Position numbers and translations under genes: made by a program. DNA of 64,000 nucleotides from Pisolithus tinctorius (lineage: Eukaryota; Basidiomycota; Agaricomycetes; Boletales; Pisolithaceae), in NCBI GenBank assembly GCA_024663395.1, contig JANFAH010000112.1, forward strand, positions 44,236 to 108,235, given 5' to 3'. Under the pieces are notes generated by a model, which was not told where the DNA came from, ran no database searches, and saw only the letters and a list, made by a program, of their open reading frames with translations. Below are positions 23,473-35,504 of this stretch, piece by piece; within the stretch, counting starts at the first letter, position 1, and every line of letters starts with the position of its first letter.

Positions 23473-26283
23473 TAGGTTAGATTTCATCATTCCGGTCTTT
23501 TCTCCCTTCCTAAACCAGTACCAGGAGTCTAGTCGGAATGCGGGATTCCTCAGCAAACCGGTTTTAACGGTGACGATGTCTTCGGGACCTAGTACGTCCT
23601 GTTCACCATCAACAATCATATGTAGGCCGTCTCCGACATCATACACCAGGAAACGGGTATCCATGAAAGTACTTAGTGAGTTCGGGTCATCACCAGGGTA
23701 GCAAATGCCTGACAGTCGTTCGACGGCACGATCTTCCAAGGGTTGTCCTATCGCGGTACCGGCGGACCGGTGTCCCATGAACTGGTTACGCGAATAGACA
23801 TGGATTCGCATCTCCTCTGGCAAGTCGCCATTGTCCGTAGTGACACTATCTTCAGCGCCCTCACCCTCGCCTTCGCTCCAGATGCTTTCCAGCTCTGGGA
23901 GGTCGTCGTCATCGTAGGCCGTAGGTTCTCGCGCGTGTATGAAATTTAGTGATACTCCGGATTCGTCTCTTGATGACTGGGCCAGATGCCGCTGACATTC
24001 AACATCCCCAAAGTCTACGTCTATCCCGAAGCTCGCGACCCCCGGTGGCTTCCCCGTCGACGACACTGTGTGCCGCGACGGGCAATTTCGGGAGAAGTGT
24101 CCCTGTTTGTGGCAGACATAGCACAGGCCCTCGGCTTTGTGCCGTTCCTGCTCTTCCTTGCTTAACTTAGGTGTGTCGCGTTTTCGCTTCTCTGCGCGTC
24201 CCTTTTTCCTTTGGGTTGACTATTGTCCATAGGGGTATTCTCTTTTCGTGAATCATAGTCTCTTCGCCTCTTCCGGCGGTGACGTCTTTGTCCCTGCTTC
24301 GAAGGATCTGGTTCTTCAGGAGACGCAGCAGCACTCGCGATAGTTCTCCTTTTACTGCACCGTCTCTGGGATTTTGGAATATAATCTCCAGTGATAGACT
24401 GGGCGATTTCGAGGACCTCGGCGCTCGCGATAACCCTTTTCAGTGAAGAGGTTTCGGGGTTCAACTTTTCTCGCCACAGGTCTCGCTGAAGTTCCTTTCG
24501 AAGACCAGACCAGAGTTTGTGAACCTTGGCACGTTCATCCGTTTCTCCGATCATGTTCCATAATTCGTTCAGCTCATACACATAATTCTTAACGGTTTTA
24601 GAGTTCTGATAGCACGCCTGCAACTTCTCTCTCTGTCGCAATCGGAAGTTAATAGGGAAGCAGTAATTAAAGAGCTCGTGAAGAAATCTGATAACCTCCA
24701 CTTGTAGGGGTCACCAGATACCTCGCGTACGTAGAATTCGTATGCTTTCCCCGTCAAGTAGTGGACAGCACGAAGGCGCGTTTCTTGGGTGCTACCCTAC
24801 CATCCTCAACTACGCCGTTCCCTCCGTTACGAAGCGATGGTAAGAATGGGCGTCGTCCGATCCATCGTACTTAGAGGTGGGATCGGCTTCAAGCGTCCTC
24901 CTTCGTCGACTTAGAACGTTTTTTTTGCATTGCGGTGCCCCGTTTACGGCTTCGGGACCTCCCCCCTGCGGGTCCCCTCTGTGCGAGGATCACTGGAACT
25001 TGTCGAACCACTGTAGAGGAGGATCCGTAGTCGCTACTCGGGATGCGCTACTGGTGCCCGACGACGAGCTGCTGCTGAGCACGAATCGTCTGACGTCTCA
25101 ACCATCAGAGTTACCGAGGAGCCTCGTCGAGTCGCTGTTCGATGTAGATGAGGTCTGAGTCCGAGTCGCTCTCACGACGGGACTTCGTTTGGCTGCTTCT
25201 TCTTTACGCTTTTTGAGCGCTTATCACCCTTTTCAAGGCGTCTTAGGGTCAGCCTATATAACTTTTAGGATTAATTTGTTTCGCTGGTTCCATTGCCTTC
25301 GGCGTCTTCTGCCGCTCGCGACGCTTGTCGTCTCGTCGCGCGACCTTTTCCACCATCTCCCTTATCGGGTTGGGGGGCTTCTGGGGGACCCAGTGACTAC
25401 TCTCGCCGCCTTTGCCTTCTGGCGAGGTTTCTCTCTTCTCTCCTAGGTTCGCCGTTGCTCCTAGTTGGCATTTGGCTAACTTTCCATTAGATGATGCCGG
25501 GCTCACTGGCCTTTCTCCCGAAGGTCCGGTTCTCTCCGTCGCTCCGGATCAATCTTTGGGCCGTTTCCAGGATGCTAGCGCGCACGTTGTGCTTCTAGGT
25601 TCACCTCATCGCCACTTAGACTTAACGCTCCCCAATTTCGAGGATCGATTCCTTTCCCTTTCTTGTCCCTAGGGGAATCCTCGGGTTCGGATGATGTGTC
25701 TGTGCGTACGTTCTTATGCGCGATAGAGATCTCCTCCTAATCCTTTCCCTCTCTCCTGGGGTCAGGTTTCTTTCTGCCTCCCGAACCGTTTTCTCGAGTT
25801 CGGGTCCTAAGTAGTCTACGGGCGCGTCTCTCGCGCGATTTCTTTCGCACCACTGTAGTCCACGGCTGCGGGTCACGTGGTTCAACTTCTGTCTCGCTCA
25901 TTGGCTGAGGAGAATTGGCAATCTCTCTATTATTTTCAGATAGTTCTAATTGAATGCTGTGAGCCGGTACCGTTGCTTCAACAGCGCTTTTATCATAGGT
26001 CTCCGCGAGCTTAAAAGCCCCGGGATACTCCGGCGAGGTCATCCTCGAGCCGGGATCGTCACGGCCACACTTCCGGGTGCCGGACTCGCACTTCTGGTGC
26101 CTGCTCTCACGACATCGCTATACTTTCGTATAGAGTCGGCAATCTTGTTGTCGGGATGGGGGTATTCTTGACAGCTTCAGCGCCAGGCTGAGCCGTCGGA
26201 CTATGGGGTAGGGATGCTGCTCGAGCCCGAGTAGCTCGGCGTAGGTTGTATCGTGTATTAGATATCTCAGTGATGTTCGTCAT
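23473..26283 (-). pseudogene. chromovirus gag region, frame-broken
   Basis: Starts with MTNITEISNTRYNLRR at 26283. Pieces in different frames follow: a Glu/Arg-rich segment with PWTTVVRKKSRERR (25737-26042), ETNLTPGERERIRRR-like text (25622-25885), and the capsid core LQREKLQACYQNSKTVKNYVYEL (24162-24701, split by shifts). The CCHC knuckle CYVCHKQGHFSRNC lies near 24090-24130. After the knuckle the frame is open to an in-frame TGA at 23470-23472; the next codons are CAA and then the Met that opens the protease frame. At least five frame shifts are needed to read gag through, for example at the A/G run near 24206-24220. Clearly gag by order and knuckle; the exact protein cannot be given. Confidence 0.75.
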
Positions 26284-26399
26284 GATACTCACTTCTTTTC
26301 TTTGCGAGGGATCAGTTCGCAAATTGTCGAGGGAGGTATCGAGGATAAAGGATGATTTTTCGAGGGGTTTTTAGACCAGTTTTTGAAAGGATAAAAATA

Positions 26400-26680
26400 T
26401 GTGACTCCGAGCGAAGTAGTAACACTTGCACATAGACACAAGAGACTTTCTTAAGACGCTACACGTTATCCAGACGTTGTGGTCTGTATTGATGTAGGGA
26501 AGGTCTCCGTACTCTACGTCTTACAGGCCCTTTTATACTGTAGAGGATAGGCACGAACACGTCAACGTAGATGAACGGGATAAGTAAGAATAGCAAGAAC
26601 AAATGAGAAACTTATTGAATCTGTCAAACAACAAACAACTCCTGCGAACGCCCACCAGTCGTCGGGCCGAAAACCTCACA
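26400..26680 (-). repeat. 5' LTR (right copy)
   Basis: 281 bp with ends TGTGA/TCACA on the plus strand, followed by CTCAG at 26681. As the element is on the minus strand this copy should hold its promoter. Confidence 0.95.
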
Positions 26681-26685
26681 CTCAG
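26681..26685. repeat. right target-site duplication (CTCAG)
   Basis: Matches 10282-10286 exactly. Confidence 0.92.
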
Positions 26686-27690
26686 CCTACATAGTCCTTT
26701 GTTTGCATGTACAAGCACAACCAATGCGAATGCAAATGCTTGCGTAAAATCCTGGAGCACATCGAGCCCACCTCGATTAGGAGTTCTCATCCGTGATCGG
26801 AGAAAAAAAAACTTCCAAGTACTGCCGTGGCGAAGCGCGTCTGTCCAGTGGACTGATTTTGGAGCTCGATTCGAGAACTATTGATAAACACTCTTCCATT
26901 GCAACAGACGCCGAGGAGCAGGGCATACAAATGAATTATCCTGGAACCTACTGGGATATAAACTGTTCAATCAACACTAGGAAGTAAATACCGATATGAT
27001 ACAATCACCAGCGGCGATGATGAAATCAATAGCTAACAAGTTGAGGGCGGGCGGCGGGACTACGTAATCCGTACATTTCAATCCCACACGTGACTGGATC
27101 CGATAATTTGGCGGCTGCGCCCATGACGCTACACTTCACAGTATTTGTCTGGGTGAGAGTTCCAGCCTGTCAGAGAAGATATACAAGAGTCATGCAAAGC
27201 CTGTCGCATCCGAGAGGGATAGGCGGACATGGCTTTACACACTAGCATCGTAAAGCCGCCGCCGCCGCAAAAGCCAAACCGGAACAAGGCCAGCAGAAAA
27301 TGGAGGTCGTCATTGACAGACACAATGCATAGCCGGTGTTGACAGTCCTCTCGGGAAGAGCAGAGGAAGTGTCTACGTATAACATCGTACCTGCTAAACA
27401 ACGTAAGGGGGGCAGCACGACGTCCACGAATTCCCGGCGTGCTTTCCTGCAAGTCTCGAGACACATTACTACCGTGACCAGCGTGCGAAGCGATGACTTT
27501 GGGGGTCGATTTCTATATATAGGTACTGGCCCGTAGCTGCATGGGCCTTTGCGAGTGTACAGAGATTGCCCAGGCTTCGAGCTTTTACCACTATCCTTCA
27601 TCGTCGGCAGATATTACTTGTTGTTCTACCTTGCGGAGACTTGTAGCGACCTTCGGAGGCGTTGCATGATATCCCGGCGAACAGAAGAAC
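26686..27690. other. about 1 kb without a recognised gene
   Basis: The open frames here, including one of 119 codons on the minus strand at 27242-27601, have no recognisable family content. The end near 27540-27690 probably contains the promoter and possibly the first coding exon of the WD40 gene. Confidence 0.4.
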
Positions 27691-30665
27691 CTGGAAGCCA
27701 CCATTGATCCAATTACTCAGCTCAACATTGCTCAGGACAATCGTCCTACCGCCCCAACCTCGTCTACAAGTCTGGAAGCCAATACAGCAGGTAGCAGTAT
27801 AACTTCTTCATCGTCTCAGTCAAAGACACCATCAAGACAAGTCGAATCGGTTCGCTTGGTCGTTCCTTCCACGCGCTCCAGGTCTCAGTTAGAGGATTGC
27901 GAGGGCGACGCACATCCCTCTGTTTTGTCGGGTAAGGCCCTCGTATGTGTCCCTGTGACAGTGGCGCTAGTAGCTTATTCTTTTCTTCATACGTTTGTTC
28001 TTAGATCAACCCCGAGCCCAGAAGAGACAAAGAGTAGATAGCACGAGTACCGACGCTTCGACTGCTACCTCTATTACCGCAATCGACTACAGTCTCCGCG
28101 TACCAAGCCCTCGTACAGAAAACATGCATGTCTCACCGTCAGATCAATCGTCTGGCCCCTCTGTCTCCATCGATTCCGCTTCAGAGGCGGGCCCGTCGTC
28201 CCTTCTCTTGGATAAACTCGGCCGCTCTAATGGTCTTACCAACGGAAATAGCTTCACCGCGTCTATGACGAACGGCTCCACCAAATGTTCATTAATGGGC
28301 AATGGCGTACCGAAGCATAGCTCCATTGCACGTGTGTCATTGCCGGGCACCACTCTCTACGAAGATCCACATGTTGACCGTGAAGAGTTCGTGAGATTGG
28401 TTATTCAAAGTCTCAGAGACGTGGGATACACGTAAGTAGACAAGCGAAATGCTTTGGGAGCCAGCCATTCCCTCCCTGACATCATCCCAGTGAATCTGCT
28501 GCAACTCTTGAAGTGGAATCTGGCTATTCTCTAGAAGCACCGGAGGTATCTGAATTCCGTCAGTACATTCTTAGCGCAGAATGGCAGAAGGCAGAGGCGG
28601 TACTTCCTCGTCTAGTGGCAGACGATGACTCACTTTGGGTGAGATCAGTGACCATATGTGCCACAATGCTGTTGGATCCCTGACATTGGTATATGTATAG
28701 GAAGCACTCTTTCTTATTGGAAAGCAGAAGTATTTGGAACTCCTTGAGGCTCGGAAAATTACAGCTGCTCTACAGGTTCTGCGGGAGCGACTTGCCCCTT
28801 TGAGCGCCAATTCATCTGAACAATTGCATGCCTTGTCGAGGTAGGTCATTGATGTGTGGTGCAGTCGTTAACCATATTCACGATTTACTCGTCACAGTTT
28901 AATTATGTGTTCTGATGCCCAAGAGCTTCGACGACGTGCACTTTGGGACGGGGCGTCAGCAGCTTCGCGGAAAGCTCTGCTTACGGACCTCCAAGGTAAG
29001 ATGATTTCGGGAAGCTTACTGAGAGCGCCCGGACTGACTGGTGGCTTAGAGTTTATACCATCCGCCACAATGATCCCCCAGCGACGCTTCGCCACTCTAC
29101 TCACCCAAGCGCGACATTATCAGCGAGAACGATGCACTTATCACAATGCGCCAATGAACCCTACCTCTTTTTCCTTATTCTGCGATCATTACTGTGACAA
29201 GGAGGATTTCCCTCGTGTGACTACTACCATCCTTCACGCACACACAGATGAGGTATGGAACGTAGCATGGAGTCACAATGGCTTGCGTCTTGCTAGCGCA
29301 AGCAAAGACAAGACAGCCATTATTTGGCGGATTGCAGTTAAGTCGGTATCTGGAACAACTAGCTGACGCTAACTTGCCAATACAGCCTGATAGTCACCCT
29401 CGCGATCGCGAGTGTGTGGTAGAGTTCATTCTTCGGGACCATCCTTATCCGGTCGGAGCTTTAGCATGGTCACTGGATGATTCGATACTCCTCACGTCTG
29501 CCGATAACTTGATACTGTTATGGGATACGAAGGTAAGTGGTGTGGACTCTCATGCACCACACTTTATTCACTGCGAATTACTAAGAGCGGGAAATGCATC
29601 GCCACATTGGACTCTCATATGGAGACCGTGTCGGTTTTGATGTGGTTGCCAGACGGCTCAGGATTTATGTCAGCAAGTTTGGATCGGAAAGTGGTGACAT
29701 GGGTATGGCCTTCTTCCACTTCTTGTGTCAGGAAAGTCACCTTTTTCTCAGGAGGCATCTGGGAAGCAGGTGGATGAATGGCCTGGTGTTCCCATTCGAG
29801 TAACAGACATGGCTGTTACTCCGGACATGAAGAGGCTTGTTGTGATTGGAATGGACTATCAGCCAACGGGACCCTCATCTGAGGGCCTTCCTCCCTGGGG
29901 GGTTACCCGGGAATCACCACCTGCCAGTGGCATAGCGGCAGGCTCGAACGCCCCTTCCTCGTCAGAAAATTGTATCGTCATATACGATTTCAAGACGAAG
30001 GCTGCTGAACAGTGAGTGTTTGTTCTATTTGGTTGTGGCTGTCTAATACTTCTTGCAGATCGATTACAACTGAGGGGGAACTAACCAGCGTAAAGATCTC
30101 CGGCGACTCACGATTCGCACTGGTTAACCACGCTCCTGACGTAAGGCTTTTCGCTCTCAGCTTCCATTCCAGGTCGTAACACGTTATTCCAGGCGATCCA
30201 CCTAGTGGATTTGAACGACGGTCATATGGCCCGCAAGTTCACAGGTCAACGACAGCGGCAACACGTCATTCGGAGTTGCTTCGGAGGGGTGGATGGCAAT
30301 TTTGTAGTTAGCGGGAGCGAAGGTGAGTACACGTAGAGTTACTTCGTGCTTTGCTCTGACGATTGTGCGTATCAGACCGGAACGTTTATGTTTGGCACCG
30401 GGACACTGGTGTCTTACTCGAAGTCCTCTCGGGGCATGGCAATGGCAGTGTGAATTGCGTTGCTTGGAATCCCCAAAATGAACGGATGTTTGCTTCATGT
30501 TCCGATGATTGCACCGTACGAATATGGGAGCCCCTTCCCTTACCCTCGGAGACTTCCGTCTCAGTCCCACCGTCAATCACTGATGTAACCATGAACGGCA
30601 AGGGCAAAGGCCGGGTTTACTCCTCTTGGGACGATGGTTCTGCCGACGGAGAGGCACAATCATGA
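27691..30665 (+). CDS. WDR26/Gid7-like LisH-CTLH-WD40 protein
   Basis: Likely substrate-recruiting or scaffold subunit of the GID/CTLH ubiquitin ligase, which in yeast degrades gluconeogenic enzymes. A Ser/Thr-rich N-terminus is followed by LisH ([24 protein letters not shown]), CTLH ([22 protein letters not shown]), the helical part [17 protein letters not shown], and about six WD repeats (for example [65 protein letters not shown]). About ten short introns; the last exon ends DGEAQS with TGA at 30663. The true start is not resolved: the first exon that fits begins after a splice acceptor at about 27690 and has no ATG in frame until 28122, so an upstream exon is likely. Confidence 0.85.
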
Positions 30666-31375
30666 AGGATTCTCTTGTTTTCACTCTACGGACAACCAGC
30701 ATAAGGTAATCTTCCAAATCTTTTTTTTTGTTATTTGGCTCGATTTCACATACTGAACGCTTCAACTGTTTTCCAACACCCAAGTCACTGCATGTCATGC
30801 ATATAGTATAGAATGTTACAATAACATCCTTATGAGGATTTCAATCTGAGCTGTAGAGTTGGCAGCAGCGCCCCGAACCTCAGGGGGATGTCTTTACATA
30901 GCTAGTGTTTCACGGCAGTCACTGCCACTTCGGTATTACTTCCACCCGACGCGTCAAACAATTCGACGTGACTGAAGGGGATGTTTCACGTGACCGCATT
31001 AGTTCTCCGTGAAAAACTGTTTTTATAGCGCTAAGCGTGTGGCGGCAGACACCGCGAGACAAGATCACTATAAGTACCTATGCAGCTTCAATACGGACAT
31101 CATGCATCGCGTGTATTGCTGGTCCGATGCTGAACAGTACCCGACTATCGTTAGCGAGGACTCCTTCGGAGCCTGCATCACTAGAACTGCAAATATGCGT
31201 TGGTGTAGGCTCAGAATGAGAAGGTTACGTGCACGGAAGTCCACGGACATACATACATATATATAGTCTCGAGCCTTGTTCTTCCCGAGCGTGTGCACTT
31301 GGGCTTGCCGGGAGGAACTCGGCGGGAATTCCAAAGAAAAATCCACACACCCAACTGCCTATCACACGACATCCA
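30666..31375. other. intergenic region, promoter of the aminomethyltransferase gene
   Basis: About 710 bp without a recognisable gene. ATATA-type repeats near 31250-31265 (ACATACATATATATAG) lie about 110 bp before the next start codon and could act as a TATA-like element. Confidence 0.4.
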
Positions 31376-33072
31376 TGGCATCCACTGTTACCATGAGGAT
31401 TCACTTTTCGAAGAGTGTGCTGGGTTCGAGCTCACGAGGTGGTGTGTCGGGCTGCTTTCCGTGGTTACCGACGCGGGGATTGTCAACCTCGAACGAATCG
31501 GTGAGACAGAAGTTCTTATTGTAAAGATTTCTTTTGATGGGAGAATGCTGGCAGCTCAGGAAGACTGGACTGTATGACTTCCATGTTCAGAATGGTGCTA
31601 AAATGGTGCCCTTCGCGGGCTACGCGATGCCTCTCTCGTACGGATCCGTCGGTCAAGGCAAGTATCAACCTCTAGTACCCGCTGCACTCCCAAATCGAAG
31701 CAGTATTGTTTCGAATTGAGCAGTTGCAAGTCATAACCATGTTCGCACGAGTGCCGGATTGTTTGACGTCGGTCATATGGTGCAGTCGAAGTAGGTTTCC
31801 GGTTACATGTCGCTCGTTACGTCGCTGAGCAATATTGTAGCTTCCGAGGTGTTACTGCAGCGGCGTTTCTGGAATGGCTTACTCCCTCTTCGTTGAAGTC
31901 ACTCTCTCCATACTCTTCGGCTCTCTCTGTTATCCTCAACGAAAACGGTGGAATCATAGACGACACAGTCATCACCAAACACTCGGACGATGCATTCTAT
32001 GTAGTAACAAATGCAGGAAGAAGGGACAGAGATCTTGCCTGGTTCCGTCAGAAGCTGGAAGAATGGAACTCAGGTGAACAGGCGAAGGACGGGAAAGTCG
32101 AACATGAAGTTCTCGAGGATTGGGGCTTAGTAGCGTTGCAAGGTCCATCCAATTTTCATGCCCCGTTTGTGTAGGGAAACTTAACGTCCGTCACCCAGGT
32201 CCACAAGCTGCTGAGTACCTTCAAAAGTCCACGTCATTTGACCTTGCCAAACTCACTTTTGGTAAGTCGGCCTATGTAACTATTGGAGGCTTTACCCTCC
32301 ATGTCGCCCGAGGAGGTTATACCGGCGAGGATGGTTTCGAGGTGTGTCACCTATCGGAAGCACGTTTGGGTGTCATATGAATTGCGTGGCCAGATCTCTA
32401 TTCCTCCATCCCAAACCGTCGATGTAGTACAGCTTCTGTCTCAGTCGCCTGTCCAGCTGGCTGGTCTGGGCGCTCGGGACAGTCTCCGCTTGGAAGCCGG
32501 TATGTGCCTCTACGGCAACGATCTCGACGAAGATACGTCCCCTGTTGAGGCAGGGCTCTCGTGGGTAATCGGTACGCCCGGAGCCTCATAATTCCCCCTC
32601 GTGGTTACTAATAGTTGCGTAGGAAAGGACAGGAAGGAATCTGGCAATTTCATCGGTGCTGACAGCCTCCGCAAACATCTTAAAGATGGTCCTCCCCGGA
32701 GACGTGTTGGTCTTGTGGTCGAAGGAGCGCCCGCGAGACGTTAGTCTCTTGTTTATGTTTTGCATTTCCTTTGCCGTTAGCTGACTTGACCTTCGTTGGT
32801 TAGAGGGAGCCCAAATTTTCGCACCCTCAGGGAAAGACATGATAGGTATGTTCTAATGATTCTTAGATTGTCGTCATACCCTCATCGGCCCTGTAGGAAA
32901 GGTAACTTCCGGTATCCCGTCTCCTACCCTCAACAAAAATATCGCCATGGGCTATGTACTGTCTGGATGGCACAAGAAAGGCACAGAAGTGGAAGTGGAC
33001 GTCCGAAACAAACTGCGCAAGGCAGTTGTAACACCAATGCCATTTATCAAGCCGAATTATTGGAGGGGCTGA
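31376..33072 (+). CDS. GCV1: aminomethyltransferase (glycine cleavage T protein), mitochondrial
   Basis: T protein of the glycine cleavage system in the mitochondrial matrix: it moves the methylene unit from the H-protein lipoamide arm to tetrahydrofolate and releases ammonia. The first ~40 residues ([17 protein letters not shown]...) are rich in Arg, Ser and Thr with few acids, as in a mitochondrial targeting peptide. Motifs in order: [84 protein letters not shown] and the C-terminal FIKPNYWRG. Eight or so introns. The one at 31658-31723 has a GC donor (GCAAGT). No frame break found when all exons are joined. It lies downstream of the WD40 gene in the same direction with its own promoter. 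Confidence 0.93.
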
Positions 33073-33480
33073 CAACTCATGCGAAAAAGCGAGCACTTTT
33101 CATGTCCCAGGCAAGCCGTAACCAGCCTTTAACAGTTTGTTTGCATCGCTCTTGTAATATCACGGATGTAACTCCACCGTTTCCAACCAATCTCGTCTCG
33201 CCGAGAATTTAATTCGAAAGCTCTGAGCACACAACTTTCGTGATGATTTCCCCCCGAAACTCCGTTGATTCTTCATGCCATGCCGAGCAGTATATAGACT
33301 CGCCCAAGGGGCTGAAGAGCAGATCTTCGGTACTATACACGCCTTTTGGTTTAACAGTCACACGCCAGACCTCTGAGGTAACTTCTCGCCTCAGTGCGCC
33401 CGGTGACACTGAGATTCTGATGTACATTCATTACGAGTCAGTGCCAACTGGGTACGTCGGTACAGTTAGGGGTGGATGCG
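33073..33480. other. region between the T-protein gene and the NRPS remnant
   Basis: No family recognised on either strand. Overlapping frames of 72-86 codons have no clear character. It may include decayed NRPS sequence. Confidence 0.4.
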
Positions 33481-33560
33481 ACGTGTTCAAAGGCGTCTGA
33501 ATCATCCGCGCTGAGCTTGGTCAAACGCTCCCGGTAGATCGTATCATCGATGTAAATGAT

Positions 33561-34717
33561 CTACGATGTGATTGGCAACTTAGCGGTGAAACTTTCGAAG
33601 TTAAGCTCTTCTGGAAGAGGCGAGAGTGGTTCGAGGTCGTGAGCAGCACGTTTGCACCGCTCTTCGACCATTAACTCCTTGCGCAAAGTGGGGTCGCCAG
33701 GGTCCAAGGGCACGAGGGTTGCGCCAGCCTTCAAGACTGCCAGGACACTCAAAATTAGGCTGATGCCACAACCAAAGCATAGGGTAATAACATCGCCGTG
33801 GCGCACGCATTGTTGGATGAGAGTCAGGGCAATTCTGTTGCAGCAGTGTTCAATTCGCTGCAGGTAGATGACTCGTCTTCAACGTCGACAGCAGTGAGAC
33901 GTGGGGGTCTCTTCGTCTGCTCCTCAACCAGCCGATGAAGTAAACTTTCCCCGTACCGCCACCTCTGAAGAGGAGAATTCCTTGAATTGACGTCCGTGTT
34001 CAGACTCGGTGACAACGGAGATGTCTTTGATCGTAACATGGAGATCGCGGGCCGCGTCCTCAGTGTAAAGGTGGTTATCAAAACGAAGGACGACGTAGCC
34101 AGATCTGGGACAGACAGTAAGTAGGAACTCGTATTATTCCTCTGCGTCTGCGTTGGGTAAGGAGACGATGGACTTGGTTGTCAAATGGCATCCATGTTCA
34201 TGCCTCCAGGGGCGAACAAATGCTTCAAGTAGCCACGACCAGTGGAGGATAACTTCCCCTCCGTGACAATATCTTCATAAGTGACTTTATTGTGGGCGAG
34301 GGAAGTAATCAACGCATTGTTGAACTCGCCGAGGTACTCTGTGAACGCCTTGGTCTCATCGATCACGGTTTTGAATAGGAAGCCGGTCAGCGAAGAAACC
34401 GAGGACATCCGTAAGCATGGGAAGATTGCGTTGTATGACAGCAGTGCCTACGACTGGCCCACAGAGTATTTGTGGAGGAGGATGTTGTATACAGCGAAGA
34501 ACCCTGCAAAGGACGTGGCAGTAGAAGCGTTGATTACTTCCGTGTAATGCTCAAGAGCACCAATTCCAATCTTTGCTTCGATCTGGGTGACAGGTGCCAA
34601 CTCCAGATCAGATGGCGTAGCGAGGGTCAAGTGAAGCTGCTGAGCCTCCTTCAAATTCCCCGCCCAGAACTTCATGTGGTCTTCACGGAGCTCTGTACGG
34701 TGTTCTGTGATCTTCAA
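33561..34717 (-). pseudogene. NRPS remnant: condensation plus start of adenylation domain
   Basis: Pieces of a nonribosomal peptide synthetase in at least five minus-strand frames. The condensation part comes first: FWAGNLKEAQQLHLTLATPSD, then FAGFFAVYNILLHKYS, RNLPMLTDVLGFFADRLPI, and LAHNKVTYEDIV. An adenylation start follows: LLHRLVEEQTKRPP...LTAVDVE, then GDVITLCFGCGISLILSVLAVLKAGATLVPLDP (core motif A1/A2 region). Frame breaks lie near 34440, 34370, 34185 and 33860, and most of the adenylation domain plus the carrier domain are missing. A dead fragment, not an active biosynthetic gene. It lies between two housekeeping genes, so it probably came by duplication or is what is left of a lost gene. 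Confidence 0.75.
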
Positions 34718-35504
34718 GAGCTAATCGCTGAAATTGGAGTAGTGGATGACTCTGCAACCTGTCCTGTAAGCCTTAGTCTGCTCAAGGGGGCCTGGTGGCC
34801 ACCCACCACCGGCAGTAGTACCGCAAGCAGTTCCGGGGTACAAGCGCTCCCGCCCTCTCGCCGACCCCGGCGACCAAGACAATGAAGTCCCAGCGAGGCC
34901 CCACCAGCATCCACACACATCCTTCGTTCCACGGCCCGCAAAAAGGTGATGTAATAAGTCATGATAGATTCTTCGCTCCTGTCAAAGTGTCAAATACGCG
35001 TAGTGGTGTAGTACCAAAATATTGTTGTTACCAAGTATTCATTCAAATGTAACTTGTTGTCGGAGTCGCTACCTCCCATACATCTGACCAGATTGCCTTT
35101 ACTGAGAAAACATCTGAGAGCCGCCATCCCTCAGGTGGGTGTCATCTCAGCCCAAGGCATCTTACAGGTTCGCCGATTTTCTAAGGTGCGCTGAATTTGT
35201 ACATGATCATGGATTTCGTACCCGGTCGTGGTGTGTATTTGTAGTCTTCCTGTATTCCCTCATGAACCTCTGCCCATAGGGGGTTCCCTGAACCCGTTTC
35301 CAAATTCTATGCGGCAGAAGTCACCACGGCCCTGAATTACCTGTACCGACTTGATATCCTGCACCTTCCTCGTCGTCAAGAATTCCAACCAAGTATTTGC
35401 ACATCAGCAGAGATGGTACCAGCTCTAACACGTCAATATTGAAACTTGAGATCACAAAACATTACATCAGGAGTAGAATCAGCATCGTGGGGGAATGTCT
35501 GGTG
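34718..35504. other. about 790 bp without a clear gene
   Basis: Possibly decayed upstream NRPS sequence next to 34718 and the 3' end of PNO1 near 35500. Nothing else recognised. Confidence 0.4.

Larger units (their letters stand above)
10287..26680 (-). mobile_element. Ty3/gypsy chromovirus with a nested DNA transposon
   Basis: A 16.4-kb LTR unit on the minus strand, of which about 9.3 kb is retroelement and 7.1 kb is a later insertion. Order from the 5' LTR (right) to the 3' LTR (left): gag with a CCHC knuckle, aspartic protease, reverse transcriptase, RNase H, [insertion], integrase with chromodomain, extra 3' coding region, polypurine tract. CTCAG flanks both ends. The coding part has several frame breaks and one in-frame stop, so it is probably no longer autonomous, although some breaks sit in homopolymers. 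Near-identical LTRs suggest fairly recent insertion. No primer binding site was assigned; the bases next to the 5' LTR (TATTTTTATCC on the minus strand) match no tRNA I can name. Confidence 0.93.

Noticed and set aside
27242..27601. 119-codon minus-strand frame
   Set aside because: Composition is odd (Cys- and Ser-rich, alanine run) and no family is recognised. It lies in the upstream region of the WD40 gene.
33561..34717. an active peptide-synthesis gene cluster
   Set aside because: Only frame-broken C and A fragments, no carrier or accessory genes.
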